Of a DNA stretch of 64,000 bases, positions 23,241-45,249 are shown piece by piece. Position 1 is the stretch's first letter. Each line of letters opens with the position of its first letter. Both the position numbers and the translations under genes were made by a program. The notes beneath the pieces were generated by a model that did no database searches, was not told the origin of the DNA, and saw only the letters and a list, made by a program, of their open reading frames with translations. This stretch comes from Oryzias latipes (lineage: Eukaryota > Chordata > Actinopteri > Beloniformes > Adrianichthyidae), in the NCBI RefSeq assembly GCF_002234675.1, contig NC_019876.2, positions 12,955,245-13,019,244 on the forward strand, written 5' to 3'.

Positions 23241-23461
23241 AATCATAAAGAACATAAAGTCATAGAATTCGCTTATTGCTAAACTAAACTAAACAGACTA
23301 AACTAAACTGGGCATCCCTGCTGTTGGACACTCCTTCCACAAGCCAGTGTGAAAACATTCTCCTTAATGTCTGGACCAAATCTTTGATGGATCTTGGGAA
23401 CCTCTGGCTGTAATGCCCCCCCCCATCCCCACACACATAACTCTGCGGTAAATTTCTAATG

Positions 23462-23622
23462 ACCTACAGCCGCTCTGCAGAAACTGTGTCCTAAAAAATG
23501 ACAGTTTTCTTGATTCTGGTTAAAAACAACATAATTGTAATTTATGCTTTTACAATCGATCAGAAGATGACCGAAGTGGGACTCTGCAAAGATTTGAAAA
23601 AAACTAAAATGTGAGATGTTAC
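23462..23622 (-). mobile_element. 5'-end fragment of repeat family A
   Basis: The minus strand has the family-A terminus (AGTCCCACTTCGGTCATC), then GATCGATTG, the poly-A/T box and AGGACACAGTTTCTGCAGAG. Only about 160 bp remains. Confidence 0.65.
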
Positions 23623-24099
23623 CTTTGAACCAGAAAAGATAAATGCAACATTACAAGTGCCTTATGACCTTTAATCTGTCTTTTCTACAGTCTCACACAG
23701 TGCTCTAAATAAAGACATAATGTTTAATAATAAAGATATAGATAAAAAAAAACAGCTGATTACATCAAAGTGAACTTTGGAAAAAAGCTCCTCCACGTCA
23801 CAGATCAGAAACTGCAACCACAAGGTTTGGGTGGGACAGCGAACGCCAGGATCTGTGTGTGGAGTAATACTCAAAAGCAGCAGCTTTCCTCAAGTCGGGA
23901 TGAGCAGCAGCACGCCTCTTCCTGCATGCACGCACACGCAGGGCGTGATGACACACAGAGACCAGAAGCCACAGAAACAAACAGACATCAAACTGAGTGT
24001 TGGTGAAGAGTCACAGCTCGTCTGGACGACAGTTGTGTTCAGAATGAGAAGATGGGACACTGTGATACTCGTCTACTGACTTCAGCTCTTCTTACTCAC

Positions 24100-24145
24100 C
24101 TCCTTCATTTCCAGCGAGTGTGTAGTTCATCTCCTCTGCTGCCAT
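24100..24145 (-). CDS. candidate first coding exon (partner unresolved)
   Basis: The minus strand has an ATG followed by MAAEEMNYTLAGNEG and a strong donor (GAAGGAG/GTGAGTAAG). It could begin the Lys/Glu-rich gene downstream on the same strand. The exon ends in phase 1 while the 20297 exon needs two carried bases, so at least one more exon would be required. A candidate exon lies near 21020-20973 (EDADLKLTETPAALQ, donor CAG/GTGAGA). Confidence 0.35.
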
Positions 24146-24794
24146 GTAGGGTCAACAAGCGTAGAGGGCGTAGCAGCTTTAAGTCATACAGGCCTGTAAA
24201 ACACCTGGAGGTGTTGACGTTGGTGTAGCAGTGAGAAAACCGGATGCTGGATGGGGGTCACCGTGGTTACAGCCCAGCCCAGGCAAGCTGGGGTGAATAA
24301 TGTATGGAGTCTGCAGAAAATCGAGTCCGTGAAAGTCAGTCGGGGCATGAAAAATCGAAAACAAATGATGAGCTGAAGTCATCGACCTGCTTTAGGCGAA
24401 CACAGCCTGACACATTTATGTGACGCAGATGTGCTGCTGGTCGGGTTTCAAATTCAGCGACAAACTAAACAAAAACAAGCATCCTATTCTAATGAAGCAA
24501 AATCTGACCTTCTTAAAGGGCATAAAGTTGATCATTTTTAATTAGCTTAATTAATTCATGTCATTTTGAAAGAAACATTTTGAAATAGTTTAATTTTGAA
24601 AGGAGAAATAAAACCTGAATATGATGTAAATAAACCATAGAAACACATTTTAAAGAGGATTTTAGGGCTTTGATTTGGAAGCTAATGAACACCTTCCTTG
24701 GAATACTCTAAATGAGAAAACATGAACACGTGAATACTGACCTACAACTATAAAACACACACCAACAATAACTAAACCTAAACCTTTTCTGGTA

Positions 24795-25757
24795 TGAACG
24801 TGGTTGTTGATGCCAGACGGGCATGTCTGACTATTTCAGAAACGAATGATTTACTGAGATTTTTTTTTTTTTACAGAGAATGGTCCGAAAAAGAGAAAAT
24901 GTCAAGTGAGAGGCAGTTCTGTGGGCTGAAATGCCTTGTTGACGCCAGAGGTCAGAGGAGAACGGCCAGACTGGTTCCAGCTGATAGAAGGATAACAGAA
25001 ACTCAAATAACCACTGGTTTCAACCGAGCTCTGCAGAAGAGCATCTCTGAACGCACAACACGTCCAACCTTGAGGCAGATGGTCTACAGCAGCAGAAAAC
25101 CACACAGGGTGTCACTCCTGTCAGTTAAGAACAGGAAACGGAGGCTACAATTCACACAGACTGACCAAAACTGGACAATAGAAGATTGAAAAAATGTTGC
25201 CTGGTCTGATGAGTTTCCATTTCTGCTGCAACATTCGGATTTGGCGTCAACAACATGAAAGCATGGATCCCTCCTGCCTTGTATCAATGGTTCAGGCTGG
25301 TGGTGGTGTAATGGTGTGGAGGATGTTTTCTTGGCTCACTTTGGACCACTTAGTACCAATTGAGCATGGTTCCATCATCACAGCCTACCTCAGTATTGTT
25401 GCTGACCATGTCCATACCTTTATGGCCACGGTGTACCATCTTCTGATGACTACTTGTTGCAGGATAAGGATCCATGTCATAGAGCTGGAATCCTCTCAGG
25501 CTGGTTTCTTGAACATGACAATGAGGTCACTGGACTCAAATGGCCTCAACCCAATAGAGCGCCTTTGGGATGTGGTGGGACGGGAGATTGGCATCATGGA
25601 TGAGCAGCTCTGCGTGATGCTATCATGTCAATATGGACCAAACTCTCAGAAGAATGTTTCCAGTCGCTTGTTGAATCAATACCACAGAGGATTAAGGCAG
25701 TTCTGAAGGTAAAAGGGGGTCCAACCCAGTACTAGCATGATGTACCTAACAAAGTGC
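24795..25757 (+). mobile_element. Tc1-like DNA transposon, degenerate
   Basis: Translation in shifting frames gives Tc1 transposase: the helix-turn-helix region (REWSEKEKMSSERQFCGLKC), RTTRPTLRQM, WSDES (first Asp), and the WDVV block near the end. It finishes with the classic GTACCTAACAAAGTG terminus at 25742. At least five disruptions occur, including a lost GRVR after HSD and a lost SPDLNP stretch with the catalytic region. It is dead and AT-biased by age. Confidence 0.92.
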
Positions 25758-27132
25758 AGGAGATAATAAAGCTGCTCTGTGCAGCACATTTGAGTTTTGC
25801 ATGCAAAGTGTTACCAATGTTGTGGCCAAAACTCTGGCTCTGTCTGAATGAGTCCAAATGTGAAGAGCAGTAGACTTTAAACAGATATCCAACAGCAGAC
25901 ACGGAGCATGTCTGATATAGGTTTATTATCACGCTGTACAATGTGCAGAACATAATTACAGCAATAAATACATAACCATAGGAACATGGAGATAATGTCC
26001 TCAGAGGCACAGATTACTCTACAGCAGACAAAGCTCCTGCTGTCTGTGTCCTAAACAGCAGCTTGTTCCAGCTACAGCCTCAGCTTGCAAAGAATCTAAA
26101 AGTACCAACAGCTTAAGGGAGATTTAAACCAAATTGGGACATTTTGTCAAATATGAATCCAACTTTTTCTTATTCACTCCAATGTAAAAACAGCCCAACT
26201 TAGTGAAAAAGAAACACAATCTAGATCCAAAAATAGCTATTTTTGGATTTATCAAATTCAGCATCAAGACAATAAAAAAAAGATTTTTAAAAAATACTTT
26301 AAATCTAAACTTTGCTCAAGAGAGAAGACTGCCTATTGATTGACAAGTGCGCTGTAATTACTTATCTCTAGAATGGCCTTATGGGGGGGGCGTGTTCTTT
26401 CCAATCTTCCCATTCTAGGAAAAGTCTATGCTTGGCAATGTCCAATCAGGTTGAGATGAACAGAAAGCTTTTTTTAAAAATCAGTCCAAGTCAATCAGTG
26501 GCGTCACACATATCGCCTCTTTCAGCCGTTAGTTTTGACGTTCTCCAGTTTTTAACGTTATCCACACTGGAACTATTTGAAATGTAAACAATCTTTTACT
26601 GTGTAGCTATAAAATAATCATTCACTATTCAAAAAGGATTTATTTTCCTGAAAAAAACCTAATTAGTGTGAAGTTTTAGCATGAAGTGATGCAGTTCAAT
26701 ACTGCAGAGAAACAAGGCAACAATTTCTGTTGCTGCTGCTGCTGCTTTGACGGCCCAACAATACTGACATGAGAAGGGATTTTTGTGTAAAAAATAAATA
26801 TTAAGGACTAAAAAACCCTTCAAAATGGCCAGGCATGCATTGTTAATGGTTTTACAAACTCCAAGAACAAGGTGAATTTGAAAGGAACAAGATGACTTCA
26901 GATTCTTTAACTGGCGCCCTCTTCAGGTAACTTACAGTACTGCAGCGTTGAGAAGGAAGTAAAGCAAATCCAACAGTACTGACATTTACACAGCCTGTCA
27001 ACACAGTTATCACACACACATTAACATTTATGACCTGAACCAGAGAGAGAGCTGGCAGACCAGAACACTTTACAATGATGAGTAACAGATTTGAAAACAG
27101 AGGATGGGTGTGGGTCTGTCTGGGTGTGTTCT
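25758..27132. other. downstream region of b3gat3, no gene
   Basis: Contains probable 3' UTR of b3gat3 immediately before 27133, CTG-type short repeat at 26730 and otherwise unremarkable DNA. No exon is supported. Confidence 0.35.
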
Positions 27133-30100
27133 TCAGACCTCCAGAGCCGGGTCTGAACCCAGTCCCTGTGCCTGCAGCGCCTCCTCTCTCTTCATCTTGG
27201 GCTTCTCGGTCCGTGTGTGCCACACCAGCACCTACAGAGCACAAACACAACATCAGAAAGAACTTTAAAAGACAAACTTCTCCATCTGTTCTCTGTCATT
27301 GTCGTAACACAAAAACAGGGAATACTTTAGTGCAGTTGTCGGCTTTAGGCTCCAGCTCATCTATCGTAACCAGACCCTGAAGGAAGCTGCTTTCCAAGAG
27401 TCCCATTGGTGCGTTTCCATCAAAACAAGCCTCTGGGTTGGCCAGAACCAGCTTCAGGGACACAGCAAAGCTGGCCATGTCTATGGGGAAGGGGCGGTTG
27501 GGCCGCCAGCCGGTGTGAAAGCGAACCACCTTCAGCAAAAAACAGAAAAAAAGGAATAAAAAATGGTTACACCTGGGCTTTAGCTTTTCTTTCAACCACC
27601 GTAACTCTTCAGCAACATTCACACGGCTCTTGGCAACATGTGTTTAAGCAACCACATTCAATGAAAAGTCTATGTAAACTTCCGCGTTGAAATCTCTCAC
27701 ATTCGTGTGTCGCTACGCAAGTTTTTATGTCCGTTTTAAGACTCTGCGTACAAAACGTGTGGCAACTGAACATGTGTCGACAGTTAAACCGGGTGAACTT
27801 TGAACAGTCAGAGACTGTGATTTGGTAGTGACGTATGGATGGCGTGCCTTTGAATTCACGGAAGTGCCAACCGTTGAAAATTGATCATGAAGGAGAACGT
27901 ATTAATTGCCGTTTGTGCCCAGCTGGAATTACATGACGCAAAGCCTTTGATATAGAGCTGTGAAAGGAAAAGCCTGGAGACACGATTTGTGGGATTTGGA
28001 CATTTCACACCAAGCCTCTTCCAACTGTAGGTGGCGGACATGAGCTGGTGTCGAGTAGGGATACTCCAGTGTGAACAACTATATGCTAAACTAGCATTTA
28101 AGAATCTGCTTTTTAGCGCGTCACATGACCGGTGCAAATGTAGCATTCCATAGTTTATGCAATAAATGTAACTCCAGCGGATTTTGAAATGTTGCTAATG
28201 TGTTGCATATCGGTGAAAAGCCAATAGGAAGAACAGCTTTACTCTGCGTCAGAATCAGCTGATTCACATTGATCACGTACACCAGCGGGTCTGCAACATG
28301 CAAATCTTTGGCTGAAGTAAGATAAAATGAAATAAAAATGATTTAGTTAGCTTAGCATTGATTTAATTTAGACTAGATAGGTTTACATAAACTCAAGAGA
28401 TCTTGTGTGATCTACCATTTTGCACAGAACTTAAGTAACATAGTTGATCTTGTCCGATTGGTCTTTTTATGTTATGAGTTTAAAGATCACATTTTACGTT
28501 GCGCTACAATATTTACTAGCTACACAGAAGGGAGTTAATCTATTATTTTTACACTATTTCTATTGAATCATAAACCAATAAAGTCATGTTCATGTTTAAG
28601 TTAACAGCAGTAGATTTAAGAAATAACAAGAAAAAATGCCATGTTTGACTTTAAAACCTTTTCATGGGAGCACGCTAACTTCAATGGGACGATCCTGTGT
28701 AGCACAGGATGTCTTTTATTTTGAAAGGAAGTCATACGCGCTTCAACAGTAAAAGCGCAATTTCACATTTAGAGAAAAGGCTTTTTCTTTGTATATATCT
28801 GATTTATTTATACCAAAAGAGAAACGTCAAGCAAAGCAGTCTGACATTTTTTAAAAGGGGCGGCTCCTACTAGGTTTTGATCAGTAAGAAACAGACCCAA
28901 ATGGCTCCTATTATTATTCAAGGTTGCAGAACCCTGATGTAAACAGTCGAAGATTTATGGTATGTCAAAGAGCGTGTGTTATTCAGGTTCTGCCGGCTAC
29001 ATCTCCGGTGTTAAAGGGTTAAGGAATCAGTGAGTAGTTGCAAAAATACAAGAACCTTTAGGCCCAAAATACTGTTTTTGTGAATGTACCTTTCCTCCTT
29101 CGACCACGGGCCTCTCGTATTTCATCCCACCAACCAGCCCCACCGGCCAGACTGACACCCGCTGGGTGCTCCTCATCTGAGTCAAAACCAGAAAAATCTC
29201 AAACCTTCAAGTTTCTGTTTCTGGAAACAGCTAAACATCTCATTTCTCACCTCTTCAAACACCTGCAGACTGTATGTGTTGTCGTCGTCAGCAAAATACA
29301 CCACCCCCTGCAGGTTGTCCCCTCCCGCCTCAGCCCGTCTGTCCTCTCGCAGCCACCGCAGCCCCTCATTTCTTTGCTGCACGCCACGGGGCTTCAGCCA
29401 GCTGGGGTCTCCCTGTCCGAAAAACAAAAACAAAACAGGAGTAGGACCTGAAACAAACCTGAAGACCTGGAGAAAACAGGATCAGCCCTATACCTCCTGG
29501 AGTTTGTGGTCCTTGGCGGTTGGCACGTGCAGGTGGGTGTAGACCAAGCCGCTCTTCTTCAGAAGATCGGTGACCAGAGGAGTCTTCTGGGGCGAGTCCT
29601 CCACCACGATCCAGTGGAGCTGAGGGACGTGGAGGAAAGTCTGCGACAGGCGGGTCAGCTCTGCTTTCTGCACCAGCCTACAATAAGATCAGAGGAGCCG
29701 CTAGAGCCCAGAGCTAGCTGAAGACACGAAACACCAGGAAAGGCGGGGCTTACCTGGCATATGTGGGAGTGATGACGAAGATGGTGGTGGGCGGGGGGCC
29801 TCTGGCTGGCTGCTTCGGGGGTAGTTTGGTCGCCTCCGAATTCTTTATGACATCTTTCAGGTGGTGAAGCTCCTCCTGCAGGCGGGATATGGTGCGATCT
29901 TTCACCATGATGTGTTCTGTGCAATCGCAGCGCTGACCTGCTCAACACAGAGGACGAAAGGTTCTGATACATTTTCATACCGTAGCCCAGAGGTCGGCAA
30001 CCTGGACCTCTCAAAGAGCCATTTGGATCCGCTTCCCACTGAGATGAAAGCACAGGGAGCCGCAACACTAGGTGTGTTAGAAAAAATGCTTTTGCCGACA

Positions 30101-32008
30101 TATCATATCATTTAGTACTTGTATTGATTCAAAATACTGTCAGGATAGTTATTTAATTATTTATTTTAATTATTTTTATTCTTTATGAGCGTGATGTTTC
30201 CTTTGATCTTTTGTCCATTTCCCACAACCCTGAATAGACTTTTCCGTCTGTCGTAACAAATTCACTTTGATGCAGACTCGTTTCTATTTTTTCTTTTTCT
30301 TTAAATCCAGTAAACCCAATAAACTATAATAATTTTATGGATGACAACTATGTTTTATTAGGAAGCAGCTGTTGGTTTGTTGATGGTCTGGAATCATAAG
30401 CGGTGAGTCTAAGGCCCGCCCCCCGCCTCTCTACCTGTTCCTGGGATAAATTTGTAATTTTTATGAGACGTAGATGGAACGTCAATTTTGGAAGAGATTT
30501 TCTAAAACTACTGAACCTTTTTACACCGTCTTTTTAATTGGTATTTCAAATTTAAACAGAGGGTACAAGGATTAAGTTTGTATGACATATCCCCACATGC
30601 CCTCCCCTTTACTGCACCACTCTTTCATACTACAAATATTTTGTAAAATATACATTTTCAAAAGAAGTAAACCTCTCAATTGCACATTTCCAAAATAAAG
30701 TCAATCATTAAGTATTCTAACAGCAGAGACATCTAAGTCCTTTATATAATTTAAGAAGGGATTCCAAGTGGTAAAAAAATCTTGTGTACAACCCCCTAGC
30801 AGAGAAGCGAATTTTCTCCAAAACCAAACCATGTAAGAGATCATTTATCCACATCTTTAAAGTTGGAGGAAAATGATCCTTCCAATTGAGAAGAATAGGT
30901 TTCCTAGCAATTCAGGTCCCAAAGATAATTATGTTTTGTGCTTTGTGGTTGAGATTAAGATCCTGTGGGATTACGCTAAATATTGCAGAAATTACAGAAG
31001 GTTTTATAGGCCTTTGTAAAACATCTTAAAAATACTTTAAATATTGAATGGCAAAAGCAACTTAATTTTACACAGGACCAAAACATATGAGAGTTGGTGG
31101 CCGTTGATTGTTTACATCGATCACAAATTGGATAAATATCTGGAATGAATTTTGTAAGTTTTGCTTTAGATCAATGGAGTCTATGTACAATTTTAAATTG
31201 AGTAATCCTGTGACGTGAGCAAATTGAGGAAGAGTATATTCTGTCTAGGGCTTTCTCAGTGATATTTAAGCCTAAATCCTCTTCCCATTGGGTTTTTAGC
31301 AATATTAGGGGTGTCTTTTGATTTGCCTTGTATGAAAACTAATGAACTTTAACAGAAAGACGGTACAGTCGCAAATTCTAAAACCTATTTATTTAGAACT
31401 ATCTAGTACTATTTATTTAGTACACATATAAATGTGATTGGTAACGATTATTTTTCTTTCAACAAAAAAAAAACATGTGCGACAGAAGAGTTGCACAACA
31501 GAGTTGCCACAGGTTTACAACAGCTTAAAAATCTATCAAGAAATCATGCACAGTTAGTAGAAAAGGCTGGGGGTCACATATTATTGACTTATGAAAGGAG
31601 TCTGTGGGTCAGGAGAAATATGAATGCAGATCGCATTTGGCCCACAGGCCGGACTTTGGACATGCCTGGTATATGGGAACTGGTGTCACTATTAGTAGCT
31701 GCTTGAATTCTGGTTTTATTTAAAAAATAGTTTTAGAAAGGGAATGTGAAAAAATGAATATTCTATATTCAGTGTTTTGCCAGTACTCTAATTAGTTTTT
31801 TATATGTTTAAACCATTCATTTCTCCCGTACAAATACTTTATTATAGGAATGTAACGAGGTGTTGATATTTTTGCTCTAAACGGGACACAGAAAGATGAG
31901 AATGCATCACTCACCAAGCTGCATAAGAGCATAGATGAGACCCATCAGGGAGACCATGAAGTACATCACAAACACTGTCTTCAGCTTCAGCTTCATCCTT
32001 GTTGCCAT
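27133..32008 (-). CDS. b3gat3: galactosyl-galactosyl-xylosyl protein 3-beta-glucuronosyltransferase (GlcAT-I)
   Basis: Seven exons: 32008-31915, 29937-29754, 29677-29494, 29412-29251, 29176-29090, 27529-27326 and 27232-27133. It adds the glucuronic acid that completes the glycosaminoglycan linker tetrasaccharide in the Golgi. Seen: a short cytosolic start, a signal-anchor helix ([20 protein letters not shown]), a stem, [12 protein letters not shown], the donor-binding FADDDNTYS (DxD-type motif), and [11 protein letters not shown]. Human B3GAT3 is 335 residues and this model about 337. One extra base in the last exon (CCC at 27180-27182) shifts the frame after KPKMKREE; without it the end would match the human GSDPA-EV tail, as drawn here (stop at 27133). 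As read, the protein instead extends past it to a stop near 26852. The second Met (31996) matches the human start. Confidence 0.95.
27615..28145 (+). mobile_element. Harbinger-like element in b3gat3 intron 5
   Basis: Long copy with a decayed coding start, [17 protein letters not shown], like the MADF-type accessory protein of Harbinger elements. Shared blocks include AAGTGCCAACCGTT, AAAATTGATCATG and CACCAAGCCTCTTCCAACTG. Frame is broken after about 20 codons. Confidence 0.6.
28895..28935 (-). mobile_element. hAT terminal fragment
   Basis: The minus strand reads CAGGGTTCTGCAACCTTG followed by GGAGCCATTTGG, the terminus of the CAGGGGTCTGCAACCT hAT family. Confidence 0.45.
29988..30080 (+). 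mobile_element. hAT terminal fragment in b3gat3 intron 1
   Basis: Begins CAGAGGTCGGCAACCTGGAC, then CTCAAAGAGCCATTTGGATC and GGGAGCCGCAACA. This is the left end of the hAT family also seen at 38420. The matching right end is not clear. Confidence 0.55.
30545..31320 (-). mobile_element. L1-type LINE ORF2 C-terminal fragment, degenerate
   Basis: The minus strand translates to [12 protein letters not shown], then [30 protein letters not shown] (the Cys/His motif of L1 ORF2 tails) and LNWK-type residues. Several stops break it. Confidence 0.7.
31620..31672 (-). mobile_element. hAT-like terminus
   Basis: The minus strand begins CAGGCATGTCCAAAGTCCGG then CCTGTGGGCCAAATG, a typical fish hAT end. 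The other end could not be paired. Confidence 0.4.
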
Positions 32009-32420
32009 GGTTATGGTATCCTGAAATGAGAATGTTTAAAACATACACACGGAACCCATTACAAATATCACTTTGCTTTTAAATGCTCAGTGTAGTAACA
32101 ATTAAAAATACCAGAGTGTTTTTCTGACTTGTAAAAATCTCAGGGTGACTTTTACGAGCAAAAAGAAAAGGTCGAATGCTAAATAACTGGATGACAAAGC
32201 AGGCCAAGTTAACCCGGCGCCTTCCGTCTGATCCTACCAGCAGCGGAAACGGCGGGAGGCGGGACTTAAGGCGACGAGGAGCGACGACCGCGACGTCTCA
32301 TGTCATCCTGGAGGGACAGAGATGGACCCGTTGGAGCTTCGAGCGCAGCATCCATTCATTTACTGCGCTGTGACATCTCCGCAGCGCCTGCAACAGCTAC
32401 TTCCGGAATCAGCGCAACAC
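32009..32420 (-). promoter_or_regulatory. CpG-rich promoter of b3gat3
   Basis: The region upstream of the b3gat3 start is locally GC- and CpG-rich (GGCGGGAGGCGGGAC at 32250), with an ETS-like ACTTCCGG near 32400. It stands out from the AT-rich surroundings. The exact start site is not visible. Confidence 0.5.
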
Positions 32421-32719
32421 GAAAACGAGTCCCACTTGAAACATTTGCTAATAGTTCCGCGGACCTGGACACATTTTCCAGTTGAATTTAGAACCAAGAT
32501 TCTACACCAGTCTGACTTTTTGAATCAACAAAGCGTAGTTTGGTCTTTAAAACCACTTTAGACCCAACACTAATCTGAAAATCCCATTTAAATTGGGAAA
32601 CAATGGTTTCTTTGTTTGAGCTCATCATTCTACATTAACCACATTTTTCACACGTGTTTTAAAAAGAAAATATTAATGTAAATGTAAAAAACCACAAAGA
32701 AAATGCAAATTCTATAAAG

Positions 32720-34974
32720 TCAAAGAAGTTTCCTTTATTTGCAACATACAAATAAAACACTGACAAGGCAGAACGACTTTCCCTTTTATTGTCGCTGACA
32801 AGACTGTAACACTCACTCTCAAATATGTAGTTTTCTATGATTCAACACAATCTTCAGAGATCTGAACCTGTAAAAGGCCAAGAAAAAGAGAGGATGGAGC
32901 CACAACACTTTATATTTATACATATACATATTTATATACAGAGAAAAAAAAGAAATCTTGAAAGTTGAGAGGATTATCAATGTTTTTTTCTAAAACAAAC
33001 TTTATTTAAAAAAAATGTAAGCTCACTTTTAACCTATACTTTCACTAAATCCTTTTTAAAGCTTGTGAGCTTTTAGAGGTTAAAAAACAGAAACGGCACA
33101 CCTGCCTGGATTGACTGCAGCCCTGTGGCTCAGGTTCAAGGGAAATTCATGCAGCGTCACATTTGGAAGGGACTGAATAAGCTACAATTAACAGGTTTTT
33201 ACTAAAAATGCAAGAATTCCAGGTGGATTTAAGGTTTTTACGTGGGAAAAAAAAAGAACAAAAAAAAGTAACACAGCTAACTATTCCCAGAAAGATGAGG
33301 TTTGATCAAATGTCATCAACCTGAGAGAAACAAACGGTTCATTGATGGTCCGAGGTCCCTCCCAATGCAAAATTTCTAGCGAATTATCTCTTTGTGCACT
33401 AAAAGGGAAGCATTAATGTTATGAATGGAAGTTAACGGAAAAAATACATATATTTGAAACTAAAATTATCTAAAGGCAAATAAAAAAAGGAATTTGTTTA
33501 CATGACTTTTCAGTGCCACAAAAAAAAAAACTGTTAATTTGTGGTCCAGAGTCATACTGAAAAACAATTTCATCACTTGTCTGTCATTTTAGCCTTGACG
33601 TTGCTGACTGGTTTGAAATAAAAAAAACCAAAAACAAATATCTTTAAAATGCAGGCTGTGTTTCACTTTTGCACGCTGAAGATGCAAGAACAGGGAACGT
33701 CTCCCAATCCTCAGAACAAATCTGCGGTAACCGTAAAAAATTTTTCTTTGTATTCTTTTAAGCACTTATGCTTTAAGAAGCTCATGTGGTTCATTTCAGA
33801 CCAAGGAAAGAGATGGTAGCTGGTAACCACAACTAAAAGTATAATATTTACAGTTCAATGTAACCGTCACTATTAGAGAATATGAAGAAAACGCTATTAG
33901 CGGAAGTGAGACATCTGCCTTTCACAATAAAGCAAAAACTCGGCTGCAGACTCGCTTATAACCTCTCAATGCTGAATAGGGTGTGACCTTTCCCACCGTT
34001 TCCACTTAAAACCTGCCCAGCAGAGATGCTAAAAGTTGATAAAAGCCAAAAGAGGAGAATTTAAAAAATGATTATTAGAACTCAGTAGGCGATGCTTTAT
34101 TGTTTCTTTGCCTGGTAGCTAAAATTTAAATGGCTGCAACTTAAGACTTTAGTTTGATCTAAAATTGACTAAGCAAGAGAAATGTGTTTATATTTTTAGT
34201 ACCATTATTCATTTTATTTGTCTGAAAGGTTTGTTAACCAGCCTGGAACAGGTTAATAAAAACTATAGAAAACATTTTACTTTGAAATTACAGAATTCGT
34301 CAACAAAAAAGGCGACTTTCTGAGTCGACATCTCAAAGGTTTTATACAGAAAATTAGAGTGTCTAGAAAAATTACAAACAAAAAAAGGTTTATATGCAGG
34401 TTTTATGCTAGTTACTTGATTTTTCTTCAAACTTAAAGATTTTTTTCTTTGATTGGGGGCAAAAACTTACAATTTAGGATTATTTTTTTAAACTCCAGTC
34501 TCCAGTTGTGCAGTCCTTAGCCTCTTTTATGCGATATCAAACCTAACTTTTCTCTTGATATACTTCCTGATGAGTAAGTATTACCAAAATTAGGAATAAA
34601 TCAGGTTATAACCCAGACTGTGATGAACTGAAACCTTGAGAGTCCCAAATCAGGAGTGCATTTTTTGCCGTTTCTTTAAAAAGAGACTACAAAGTTCGCA
34701 GTACGTCACTAATACTGCTTTTTTCTCAACTACTGAAATCAGGAAGGACAGAAAAGACAAGAGGAAAACTGAGAAGAACAAAACCCAGTGTGTGGAAAAT
34801 GTACCCCGCCTTCGTCAAAGAATACACAAACTCTCAGATGCACGAAACGATAAAAAAAAGAACCTTACGGCAGAATGCTGCCCGTGTATCATAGCCGTTC
34901 AGACCATCAAGCCTTCACACGCAGCAATGATAGTTGCTGGCTTTTAACCCCATAAAACGTGAGGCTTGGGCCCA
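32720..34974 (-). other. naa40 3' untranslated region
   Basis: No coding frame is supported between the naa40 stop and an AATAAA (minus) at about 32734-32739. The region is AT-rich and lacks recognisable transposons, consistent with a long 3' UTR of about 2.2 kb. The length is inferred from the last suitable signal. Confidence 0.55.
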
Positions 34975-43984
<9,010 letters not shown>

Positions 43985-44754
43985 TTCCCCCCCGATGTGC
44001 CTTGTCAGTCACCAGGAGAAACACACCTCTTTGTCCCGGCGCTTAGCTAAAGAAGAAGAGTAAAAGCAAAGTATCGACAGTAAAAGTGGGCCAATCTCTC
44101 TGACAATAGAAGAGAGTGCCAACAAAGCTAACTCGACACAACACCGATCTGTGTTTCGTTTAGAAACAACTTAAATGGTTAAAAATATCCAATCCAAACG
44201 CTTTATTTTCTATGTAAATCGGATTGGCGCCAAGACTGCTAGGCTGAATTCAGCAGGGCTCCTTCCTTTCTTGCTTCCTTTCTTTCCTCTTTCCCCCGAC
44301 GCGTCCAACGGTGCTGCATTCACGTGCTCCTTCTCACCTCGAAGTTTTGACAACCACCGACGCTTTCAGCTGAATGTGCGGAAGCCACTGTTGACTTTAT
44401 ATTTTTATACTTTTTGTAGTATGTAGTAAATGCAAGTAGTCTACTTAAGAATTAGGTTTAAACTTCTTGATTAAATTGTGTTGTGTTTACCTGTAAATAA
44501 ATTCGAAAATATGCCTTTAATACAATATTTATTGTGGCAATTTAAATGTAATAATTTCATTTGTTCATTTTACTTTCGGAAGTAAACGTTACACATTCTA
44601 TTGAAACTAGGCATGCGTGTTGTGCTTATAGGAGTTTTTCGTATTTGTGTATTGCTGGTCACCTTATTATCAATTTTAGTTATTATTCAAAAAGCAAAAA
44701 AAAATAAGTAATCAAATATATATGACGTGTTTTTGACATTTAAGGGAAAAAAAC

Positions 44755-44764
44755 GAAAAAATCT
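44755..44764 (-). terminator. Pol III terminator of tRNA-Leu
   Basis: A run of six T on the minus strand begins a few bases after the tRNA 3' end, the usual RNA polymerase III stop. Confidence 0.8.
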
Positions 44765-44846
44765 TGGCAGCGGTGGGATTCGAACCCACGCCCCCGAAGA
44801 GACTGGAGCCTTAATCCAGCGCCTTAGACCGCTCGGCCACGCTACC
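44765..44846 (-). tRNA. trnL-AAG: tRNA-Leu (anticodon AAG)
   Basis: 82 nt folding into a type II tRNA. Seen: acceptor GGTAGCG paired with CGCTGCC, A box TGGCCGAGCGG, anticodon loop TTAAGGC giving AAG, a long variable arm (TCTCTTCGGGGG) and B box GGTTCGAATCC. It is almost identical to vertebrate tRNA-Leu-AAG and has no intron. Confidence 0.97.
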
Positions 44847-45233
44847 ATACCTACACGCGGCGAGACCTTTGTTTAAAAATCTTTATTACAAAATACGTAA
44901 GGTTAGAACGTGTATTTTTCAGATGTACTTCTCTTTGTTTAGCTACATTATTATCGAACAATAAATAAACATAAATGGCTGCAATCCCTAAGAGCGCTTT
45001 TCTTCCTTTGTTAAAGCTAAAAAGCTTTTTAAAGTCCAATTTACACACGGATAGCAGCAAAGTTGCAATACAGGGCAACCAGGAGCAACGTGGGTTTCAC
45101 GTCTTACCCAAAACCACTTGGAACCTGCCTTTGATCTTCGGATCCAATGTCGACTGCTCAACACAGCAGCCCCCAACAAAGATCCAGTTGCAGCACTAAT
45201 CCACCAGATGGCGCCGTTGGCGTGTGAAAACAG

Positions 45234-45249
45234 CCAAATAAAGCTAATT
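45234..45249. repeat. L1 target-site duplication, left
   Basis: CCAAATAAAGCTAATT, an exact 16-bp match to 46838-46853. Confidence 0.9.
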
